The notes beneath the pieces were generated by a model. That model did no database searches. It was given only the letters and a program-made list of their open reading frames with translations, and was not told the DNA's origin. DNA of 47,206 nucleotides from Rhodospirillales bacterium (GTDB lineage: Bacteria; Pseudomonadota; Alphaproteobacteria; Rhodospirillales; Defluviicoccaceae): positions 1 through 47,206 of the forward strand of contig JADJXQ010000013.1 of NCBI GenBank assembly GCA_016710335.1. Direction: 5' to 3'. The translations under genes and the position numbers were made by a program. Positions 11,020 to 17,639 of the stretch are shown one piece after another (positions within the stretch are counted from its first letter, which is position 1; the number at the start of each line of letters is the position of its first letter).

Positions 11020-11063
11020 CGACCGCGCAGATATCCACCACACCAGACCCGGGAGAAGGAACG

Positions 11064-11669
11064 ATGACCATGCAAACGATGACCAAAGACATGACCAAAG
11101 ATATGACGGATCCGACCACGAAAGTGTCGCGGGTGAACGGTATCGACGTCGAGGCGCTGGCCGGCATCATTCAGGAGGTCGAGCGCGATCCGAGCAAGGG
11201 CATTGTCGAGTTCCGCGTAACGTCCGCGTGGAAAGGCCAGACGGTCAGCGAAGCGACCGTTGAATCCTGCACCATCGGGGGAGAGCGGGTGCCGCGGCGC
11301 TTCACCATGACCGTCGACGAGCCTCTGGAACTGCTCGGGACCAACACGGCCCCGAACCCGCAGGAGATGCTGATGGCGGCCCTCAACGCCTGCGTCATGG
11401 TCGGCTACGTGGCCGGAGCCGCCGTTCACGGCATCCGCCTCGACAGCGTCGAGATCGAGACGGATGGACACCTCGACCTTCGCGGCTTCCTCGGTATCGA
11501 TGAGACGGTGAAGCCCGGCTACGAGAGCATCCACTACACCGTCCGCATCAAGGGCGACGGCACGCCAGAACAGTTCCGCGAGATCCATGAAACCGTGATG
11601 AAGACCTCGCCAAACTACTTCAATATTGCGCGTCCGGTGCGCATCGATGCCGACCTAGTCGTGGGCTAG
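11064..11669 (+). CDS. OsmC/Ohr family protein lacking the second cysteine
   Basis: 201-residue OsmC-family protein. The first conserved cysteine is C110 in PQEMLMAALNACVMVGY. The position normally carrying the second redox cysteine reads KTSPNYFNIARPV, with no Cys, so the usual two-cysteine thiol-peroxidase mechanism is unlikely as written. C69 might substitute. The N-terminus has repeated MTKDM units; the first ATG is kept because GGGAGAAGGA precedes it. It lies in an operon with the diiron protein, which suggests a shared oxidative or reactive-substrate role (inference). Confidence 0.8.
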   Translation: MTMQTMTKDMTKDMTDPTTKVSRVNGIDVEALAGIIQEVERDPSKGIVEFRVTSAWKGQTVSEATVESCTIGGERVPRRFTMTVDEPLELLGTNTAPNPQEMLMAALNACVMVGYVAGAAVHGIRLDSVEIETDGHLDLRGFLGIDETVKPGYESIHYTVRIKGDGTPEQFREIHETVMKTSPNYFNIARPVRIDADLVVG

Positions 11670-11675
11670 TGCACA

Positions 11676-11705
11676 GACCCATTCAACGAATCGGTCGAAT
11701 GGGTC
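11676..11705. other. Inverted repeat downstream of osmC-like gene (first of three)
   Basis: A perfect 9-base arm, GACCCATTC (11676-11684) against GAATGGGTC (11697-11705), separated by 12 bases, starting seven bases after the OsmC stop. There is no T-tract, so it is not a classical terminator. It could stabilise the mRNA 3' end. Confidence 0.5.
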
Positions 11706-11735
11706 AAGTTCAGGAGATTCAAGAAGTTACGTGCA

Positions 11736-11767
11736 GCAGCGGTGCGTTCTTTTGAATGCACCGCTGC
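11736..11767. other. Inverted repeat downstream of osmC-like gene (second of three)
   Basis: A perfect 10-base arm, GCAGCGGTGC (11736-11745) against GCACCGCTGC (11758-11767), with a 12-base AT-rich loop containing TTCTTTT. It sits between two other hairpins. Function is uncertain: terminator-like or part of a structured 3' UTR. Confidence 0.5.
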
Positions 11768-11782
11768 ACTAGCGTCACGGAC

Positions 11783-11813
11783 CGGAAAGGGGCGGACCCA
11801 CCGCCCCTTTCCG
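11783..11813 (+). terminator. Strong hairpin, probable transcript end of diiron-osmC operon
   Basis: A 13-base perfect stem, CGGAAAGGGGCGG (11783-11795) against CCGCCCCTTTCCG (11801-11813), with a 5-base loop. It is the most stable of three consecutive hairpins after the OsmC gene. It lacks a good 3' T-run, so termination is inferred from strength and position. Between it and 11951 no gene is visible. Confidence 0.5.
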
Positions 11814-11950
11814 CATCACTCCCACGAGGGTCGCGGACCACTGGTACCAGTTCGGGATCGTCCTTGGACAGCATCAGGCCGAAATCGAGAGAGGCTCACC
11901 CGCGCACCCAGCCGCGATGGACCTTCATTCCGAGTCTGTTTTCTGGACCT

Positions 11951-12265
11951 TCAATCCGAGAGAAAGCGGATTCGCCCATACCAGGCTTCGGCGCTGGCAT
12001 TGCGGTTGTCGCAATCGCTCATGACCGCGACGGCGTCGATTCGCTCGACGTCCTGGCCGTGAAAGCGGCGGAAATCCTCGCGGATGTTGCGCCGTTCGGT
12101 GACCCACTGCCCCGGAGCGGCCGGCGCGCCGGAGCGCAGCGCGACCATGTGTGCCTGCGATGCAAACGGATTGGGCCAACTGGCGCCGGCCGGCATCGTC
12201 AGCGCCAGCGCCAGCGCCAGCATCGTTGCAATCATCCCCGCGCGCACCGTCCAGCCCGTTGTCAT
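11951..12265 (-). CDS. Secreted DUF3047 C-terminal fragment
   Basis: 104 residues. A probable Sec signal peptide (MTTGWTVRAGMIATMLALALALTMPAGA) leads directly into a stretch typical of the C-terminal half of DUF3047 proteins: WPNPFASQAHMVALRSG, WVTERRNIREDFRR, VERIDAVAVMSDCDNRN, AEAWYGRIRF. Full DUF3047 proteins are roughly twice this length, so the N-terminal half of the domain is missing. AAGGAG abuts the ATG at 12265 with no spacer, so the inner ATG at 12235 is an alternative start. It is divergent from the DehI-like gene. Either a decayed gene or a genuinely short secreted form. Confidence 0.65.
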   Translation of the reverse strand: MTTGWTVRAGMIATMLALALALTMPAGASWPNPFASQAHMVALRSGAPAAPGQWVTERRNIREDFRRFHGQDVERIDAVAVMSDCDNRNASAEAWYGRIRFLSD

Positions 12266-12464
12266 CTCCTTCAGGTTCCCTGTTGTCCGCTGTGAGGACT
12301 GCAGGACGCGCCGCCAAGGACGCAGAAGCGGGCGCAGTGTTTGAGCCGGATCGGGCCTGCCGATTGGACAAAGCAATGGCCGGCATCGACAACGGACGAT
12401 GCTGCTCCAATTATGGAATTCGGTGATCTGTCGGCACCGCTTCCGTCAACGTTGGAGACACATC

Positions 12465-13361
12465 ATGACGATCCTGCCGCGGCTAAGGCCGGAACCGATT
12501 CCGGCCATCCATCCGTTGCCCGAGTACCTCGCCCAAGGCCGACGGAAGATGTGGTACGAGGAGGTCAAGCAGGTCCTCCAGGTGCCATGGATGGGAGTGA
12601 TCACCATGGCATACGCCCACTACCCGTCCTTCTTCGAAACGTGGTGGCAGGGGGTTGGCAATCTTTGCGCCAGTCAGCAGTTCGTTGACGCGTGTCTCGC
12701 CAACCGGGACTTCGTCGAGAAAGAGGTGTTGGCGTTGAACCCGCCGCCAATCGGCGATCGACTGAGCGGGATCGGCTACGCGCCCCGCGAGATTGACGGC
12801 ATCCGCCAGATGATCGAGGTGTTCAGCCACGGCAACCAGCCATACGTGGTGCTGGCCACGCTCACGCGATACCTCCTTGAGGCCGGTGACATGGCCCGGG
12901 CAGGTGAAGCAGCGCCGCCCTTTGCCGGCCGTCACGCGCCAAACCTAGCGGTCCCGTTCGTTCTGATGGAGGCGCATCACGCCGACCAAGCGACGCGCGA
13001 CGTCTATGAGGACGTGAAGCGGGTTCTCAATCTGCCGTTCGTCAACACCGATTACCGGGCGCTGGCCCGCTGGCCGAGCTACTGGGCGACGGCCTGGAGC
13101 GATCTCCGCGAAGCCGCAGGCACGCCGGCGCACGAGACGCTGTGCCAGGCAATCCACGATCGCTGTGTCGAACAGGTGGCGGCAACGCTGCCCAATCCAG
13201 GGGGCTTGACGGCGGACGCCCTTCGCGGCGCGGCGGCAGCGGACGCGCCATTGGAAGAAATCCGCGACATGGCACGGCTGTTCCAATGGCTGCTGCCGGG
13301 CTTGATCGTGAACATCGCCTACTTCCGCGCCCAGTTTCTCCCCGACCGCAATCGAAGATGA
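12465..13361 (+). CDS. DehI-like (2-halocarboxylic acid dehalogenase family) protein
   Basis: 298 residues with the internal duplication typical of the DehI (halocarboxylic acid dehydrogenase) family. Repeat one is EEVKQVLQVPWMGVITMAYAHYPSFFETWW; repeat two is YEDVKRVLNLPFVNTDYRALARWPSYWATAW, preceded by LMEAHHADQATRD. Characterised DehI hydrolyses both enantiomers of 2-haloacids using an aspartate-activated water; I cannot confirm that residue here. The ATG at 12465 follows TTGGAGA; longer in-frame starts add a non-homologous leader. Many homologues have no proven dehalogenase activity. Confidence 0.65.
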   Translation: MTILPRLRPEPIPAIHPLPEYLAQGRRKMWYEEVKQVLQVPWMGVITMAYAHYPSFFETWWQGVGNLCASQQFVDACLANRDFVEKEVLALNPPPIGDRLSGIGYAPREIDGIRQMIEVFSHGNQPYVVLATLTRYLLEAGDMARAGEAAPPFAGRHAPNLAVPFVLMEAHHADQATRDVYEDVKRVLNLPFVNTDYRALARWPSYWATAWSDLREAAGTPAHETLCQAIHDRCVEQVAATLPNPGGLTADALRGAAAADAPLEEIRDMARLFQWLLPGLIVNIAYFRAQFLPDRNRR

Positions 13362-13565
13362 TGCCGGACTCTACGGGCGCCCAACCTGTCTGGTCGAGCG
13401 CACCCATGGCGGCAAGCGCGTCCATCCGCCCAACGGGGACGACCACCCGCTGCCGGACATGGCCGTCGACCCGCTCGTTCTCGACGATCTAAAGTGGCCA
13501 ACGCAACCAGTGACCTCCGCCGCAGAACTCGCCCGACACTGTTCACGTTCAGTTAGGGAGAAAGC

Positions 13566-14195
13566 GTGGTGTGGCCTAAGCACGCTGTTTCCGTAGTTCT
13601 TGGCTTCCTCGCCTCCGTGTTGTGGGCACCGGCGGCTACTGGCAGTTCCGGCGACCGGCTGATCTTTGTCACCAGCAACGGCTGGCATAGTGGCATCGTC
13701 ATTGCACGATCCGATGTGCCTTTCGCCGCAATTCCCGAAGCGGCGGACTTCCCGAATGCGGTTTATCTCGAATTCGGCTGGGGCGATGCCGAATACTACC
13801 CGTCGCCGCGCCCGAGTTTCGGCCTCGCGCTGCGTGCTGCCTTGCCCGGGCCTGCGGTCATTCATCTGAGCGGGCTTTCCGATCATCCGGCGAAGGTATT
13901 CCCTACCGCCTCCGTGCTCGCCGTGTCGCTGCCGGACAGCGGGCTGCGGCGGCTCATCGCTCACATCGCTGCCAGTTTCGATCGCGCCGGCGACGAACGG
14001 GCTAAACCCAATGCGCCCGGCTTGTACAGTTTCAGCCGGTTCTACCCAGCGACGGGCAAGTTTCACCTCTTCAACAACTGCAACACCTGGACGGCGCGCG
14101 CACTGGCGGCAGCCGGCGTAGCGGTCGATTTCGACGGTGTTCAAACCGCCGACGATCTGCTGAAACGGGTTCACCCCCTGGCAGAGCGCGATTGA
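13566..14195 (+). CDS. DUF2459 family protein (urease-region conserved protein)
   Basis: 209 residues with a cleavable signal peptide ending near APAATGSS, followed by FVTSNGWHSGIVIARSDVP, the hallmark of DUF2459/TIGR02117, a family named for its frequent occurrence near urease operons. Other conserved pieces are YLEFGWGDAEYYP and FHLFNNCNTWTARAL, whose NxCNTW motif could be catalytic. The GTG start at 13566 follows AGGGAGAAAGC. Probably periplasmic. Here it lies about 8 kb from ureG. Function unknown. Confidence 0.82.
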   Translation: MVWPKHAVSVVLGFLASVLWAPAATGSSGDRLIFVTSNGWHSGIVIARSDVPFAAIPEAADFPNAVYLEFGWGDAEYYPSPRPSFGLALRAALPGPAVIHLSGLSDHPAKVFPTASVLAVSLPDSGLRRLIAHIAASFDRAGDERAKPNAPGLYSFSRFYPATGKFHLFNNCNTWTARALAAAGVAVDFDGVQTADDLLKRVHPLAERD

Positions 14196-14289
14196 CGATG
14201 CGCCCAAACGTCGCGGTAAGGACGGCGATTGCTCGCCCGCTCGAGACGGGTTCTTCCGACACCGCCCGGAGGGGTCGTCGACGACGCGC

Positions 14290-15357
14290 TCAGTCGCTCG
14301 CGGCCTCGCGGCCTTCCTCGATTGCCTCTTCCGCGGCCTTGCGGTCGGCCGGCCCGGCCTTTGGCTTCCGCTGCGTGGCGGCAGCGCCCGGGTCATGGCA
14401 AAGGGCTACGAAGAGCGGAAAATGGTCGGATTGGATGTCGTCGAGCACGGCGAGTTCGAGCAGGACGAACGATTCCTCGAAGAAGACATGGTCGAGTGGC
14501 CAGCGCAGTAGCGGCGACATGGCGACGAACGTTGGGTAGAGACCGCGGCCGATGCGTGGATCCAAGAGGCCGCTGATTTCCTGAAAAAGGCTGTTGGTCT
14601 GTGACCACGCCACGTCGTTCAAATCGCCGGCGACAATCGAGGGTACGGTCTCGTCACTGACCTCCTTGCCGACGACGAGCAACTCCGCATCGCGCTCCTC
14701 GGTATCCGACAAGGGCGGGGGCTTCGGATGGAGGCCGTAGAGGTTGATGCGTGCGCCGGAGGGGAGCAGCAAGCCGGTCTTTATCGACGGCACGCTCTCT
14801 TCGATCAGATAGCGCACCAGCGGATCGATCAACTCAAAGCGAGAGAAGAGGTGCATGCCGTAGCTGTTTTCCCGGGGATGCAGGATGGCATGCGGATAGG
14901 CGTCGCCCAGCGGCTTCATCTGGGTATCCCACCACGAGTCCGTCTCGACGAGCAGGATGAGGTCGGGATCGACGTCATCGACCAGCGCAAGGAGAGGGGC
15001 CGACTCCCGGTTGTCGACGAGGACGTTTGCAATCAGGATGTCGATTCGCGAGTTGGCGGGACAATCCGCTGCGGCTTCTGCCTGGGGAGCCGCGAGCGGC
15101 GTGTAGTTCCAGATGTTGAAGACTTGCCAAGCGAGCGCCGCCGCGAGCAGGGCCGCGAAGGCGCGCTTCAGGCGTCGCCGCGGGAACGCAATGAACGGAA
15201 CCAGAAGCAGCACACCCGTGAGGCAGGCCCCTATCTGAACTCGCGGAAAATCCCAAATTCTGATCCAGCGCTCGTTGCTCGGGACCAGCGCCAAGACGGT
15301 GACCGCGATCGCCGCTACGCCAAGCGCGACCAGAAGCCAGCGTACCATCCAAACCAT
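14290..15357 (-). CDS. Membrane-anchored endonuclease/exonuclease/phosphatase family protein
   Basis: 355 residues. Two to three N-terminal hydrophobic helices (LLVALGVAAIAVTVLALV, IGACLTGVLLLVPFIAF, AFAALLAAALAWQVFNIW) are followed by a periplasmic-facing EEP fold: IDILIANVLVDN, catalytic E in LILLVETDSWWD, IVAGDLNDVAWS, WPLDHVF and SDHFPL. The C-terminal tail is charged and rich in Ala, Lys and Glu. The metal and catalytic residues look intact, so phosphodiesterase activity is expected, but the substrate (nucleic acid, phospholipid or other) is unknown. No operon partner is visible. Confidence 0.82.
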   Translation of the reverse strand: MVWMVRWLLVALGVAAIAVTVLALVPSNERWIRIWDFPRVQIGACLTGVLLLVPFIAFPRRRLKRAFAALLAAALAWQVFNIWNYTPLAAPQAEAAADCPANSRIDILIANVLVDNRESAPLLALVDDVDPDLILLVETDSWWDTQMKPLGDAYPHAILHPRENSYGMHLFSRFELIDPLVRYLIEESVPSIKTGLLLPSGARINLYGLHPKPPPLSDTEERDAELLVVGKEVSDETVPSIVAGDLNDVAWSQTNSLFQEISGLLDPRIGRGLYPTFVAMSPLLRWPLDHVFFEESFVLLELAVLDDIQSDHFPLFVALCHDPGAAATQRKPKAGPADRKAAEEAIEEGREAASD

Positions 15358-15657
15358 TGCAGCCTCTCTGCCGACGGCGATCCAGGAGCCGAGCTACAAC
15401 GTCCTGTTTTCACATCAGTAGAGCAACGGCAGAGCCGGCGATTCTGCGCGTGAGGCCAGTAGATCAGCTCGTATTCCCGCATCAAGCGATTTTTCAGCGT
15501 CAGCAGAATCATTCCCCATGCCCTACCGCCGCGTCGCGCTACGGCGGCCGAAACCAGGGCGGAGACCGGGATGCCTTACATCGTTTGAACAAGTCGTTCC
15601 GCTGTGCTAATGGTTCGCAAAATCAATACGTCCTCGCCTCTTCGAGGAGGGTAGGGC

Positions 15658-16002
15658 ATGACGTTGCTACGCGGGATCACCTTGGCGATCGGATTGATGT
15701 TGGTCGGCGCTTCTGCGGCGGACGCCGCGAGCGTCCCTTTCGCGGCCAGCCTCAGAGGCGACCAGGAAGTGCCTCCGGTCGCGACTTCGGCGCTCGGAAC
15801 TGCGAGCGCCCTGTTGACCGGCGATTTCGGGGCGAACAACTTCGTTCTACAGTACGCGGTGGCATACTCGGGGCTTTCGACGCCGATCGCGCCGGTGGCG
15901 GGCACCGGCGGCCACCTGCACAACGCACCGGTCGGCGTCAACGGCGCGATCGTCCACCTTTTCGACACTTCGCCGTTCAACTACACCGGCACCCAAAGCT
16001 GA
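15658..16002 (+). CDS. Short secreted CHRD-domain protein
   Basis: 114 residues: a signal peptide ending near ASAADA, then a CHRD domain (FAASLRGDQEVPPVATSALGTAS, VAYSGLSTPI, GGHLHNAPVGVNGAIVHLF). The domain's usual final strands are missing; the frame stops after NYTGTQS and I found no continuation in the other frames. The ATG follows GAGGAGGGTAGGGC. Exported, function unknown, probably truncated. The 300 bases upstream (15358-15657) hold no gene I can support. Confidence 0.65.
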   Translation: MTLLRGITLAIGLMLVGASAADAASVPFAASLRGDQEVPPVATSALGTASALLTGDFGANNFVLQYAVAYSGLSTPIAPVAGTGGHLHNAPVGVNGAIVHLFDTSPFNYTGTQS

Positions 16003-16268
16003 CTTGAAAGTCCCCTTTGTTCGACGACCGGTCAAATGGCGCGGCCGGCGCGAGATCCACGGCAGTCACGGGCCAGGACGGGCCAGGGAGGACAACGGCG
16101 ACGCCGGTCTGATCCTGTGCTTCCGGATCTCAGCGGGAGATTGGCGTGGAGCCAACGCTCGGAGCAGGAATGGCTCCAGCAAGCGCTGAGCGTCTAAGGC
16201 CGGTGTACCAGAGGTGTTACCCGAGAGCCCGGTTTGAGACGTTGATCTTCGCAGATTCAATGGAAGTC

Positions 16269-16346
16269 TGGGGCGAGAGATGGGACTTGAACCCACGACC
16301 CCCTGGACCACAACCAGGTGCTCTAACCAACTGAGCTACTCCCGCC
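16269..16346 (-). tRNA. tRNA-His (GTG)
   Basis: A complete cloverleaf on the minus strand. The acceptor starts GGCGGGAG with the extra G-1 opposite C73, the histidine identity feature. Anticodon loop TTGTGGT gives anticodon GTG. The T-arm is GTGGG TTCAAGT CCCAT, and the 3' CCA is encoded (complement of 16269-16271). It stands alone downstream of the aminotransferase. Confidence 0.96.
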
Positions 16347-16415
16347 ACCGGCCTTGTGACATAGACCCGCCCCCCTGTCCCGTCAAGCGCCGCCGAAGTG
16401 GCGATCCCCGCCCCT

Positions 16416-17581
16416 TCATGCGCCTTTGAAGTGGCGGCGGAGGCGGGCGCAGGCTTCGTCGAGCAGCGAGTCCTGCTTGCAGAAGCAGAAGCGGACGAAG
16501 GTGTTGATCGCCGCGTCCCGGTAGAACGCGCTCATTGGCACGGCGGTGACTCCGGCTTCCGTGGTGATGTGTCGGCAGAACTCCTCGTCGGACCCCTCGA
16601 ACCCGACCGATCGGATATCGACGGTGAGAAAATAGGTGCCGGCCGAAGGCAGCACGGCAAAGCCGGCGGCGGCCAGTCCCGCTGCCAGGCGGTCGCGCTT
16701 GACCTGCATGTCGGCGGCCAGCGCGGTGAAATATCCGTCGGCCTGACGCAAGCCGTACGCCGCCGCCGTCTGCAGGTTGGGCGGCGTGGTGAAGGTCACG
16801 AACTGGTGGGCCTTGGCGACGGCGGCGAGCAGCGCCGGGGCTGCGGTGACGTAGCCAACCTTCCAACCGGTGGCGGAAAAGGTCTTGCCGGCGGAACCGA
16901 TGCGAAGCGTGCGCTCGCGCATGCCGTCCTCCGCCATCAGCGGCACGTGGCGGCGGCCGTCGAACACCAGATGTTCATAGACCTCGTCGCACACCGCAAC
17001 GACACCGTGAGTCTCGATGAGCAGCGCCAGAAAGCGCCGCTCGTCCTCGTCGAACACCTTGCCAGACGGGTTGTGAGGCGAATTGAGGACGACGACCCGG
17101 GTCCGCGCGGAGACGGCCGCTTCCAGCGCCTGTCGCGGCAGGCGCCAGTCGGGCGGCTCCATGCGCACCAGCTTCGGGATTCCGCCGGCGCGGCGGACCA
17201 TCGGCAGGTAGCTGTCGTAGAGGGGCTCTATCAGCACCACCTCGTCGCCCGGCTCGATCAGTCCCAGGAAGCAATCGGCGAGAGCCTCGGTTGCGCCGGA
17301 GGTCACGATCACCTCCGTCCGCCAATCCACGTCGATGCCGTAGAAGCGGCGATTGGCTTCGGCCACCGCCTGGCGCAGGTCCGGCGTCCCGAACATCGGC
17401 GGATACTGGTTTGGCCCGGCCATCAGCGCCTCTGCCGCGATCCGGCGGATGTCCTCCGGCCCTTCCGTATCCGGGAAACCCTGCCCCAGATTGATGGCGC
17501 CATGCTCCGCCGCGAGCGCGCGCTCATCAGCGTGAACACCGTCGTCCCGTACTCACCGAGGATGCTGTTACCGGTCGTCAT
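16416..17581 (-). pseudogene. Class I/II pyridoxal-phosphate aminotransferase, frameshifted near start
   Basis: Methionine/kynurenine-type aminotransferase family. The long frame (16416-17423) contains NQYPPMFGTPDLRQAV, VTSGATEAL, NSPHNPSG, the acid CDEVYEHL, the PLP lysine in IGSAGKTFSATGWKVGY and a normal C-terminus. The true N-terminus lies upstream: from ATG at 17581 the DNA reads MTTGNSILGEYGTTVFTLMSA, then shifts frame into LAAEHGAINLGQGFPD. One missing base in the GCGCGCG run (near 17515-17525) restores a 388-residue enzyme. Either a recent pseudogene or a sequencing error. It sits 58 bases after uvrA on the same strand. Confidence 0.82.
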
Positions 17582-17639
17582 GCCGCACGCCAGGGATCAG
17601 ATGCCAAGGGTCAGAAAACATACGACGGTCCGTCGCGCC

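Noticed and set aside
13362..13565. Open frame with plausible composition between the DehI-like and DUF2459 genes
   Set aside because: No start codon, no family recognised, short; could be a gene remnant but unsupported.
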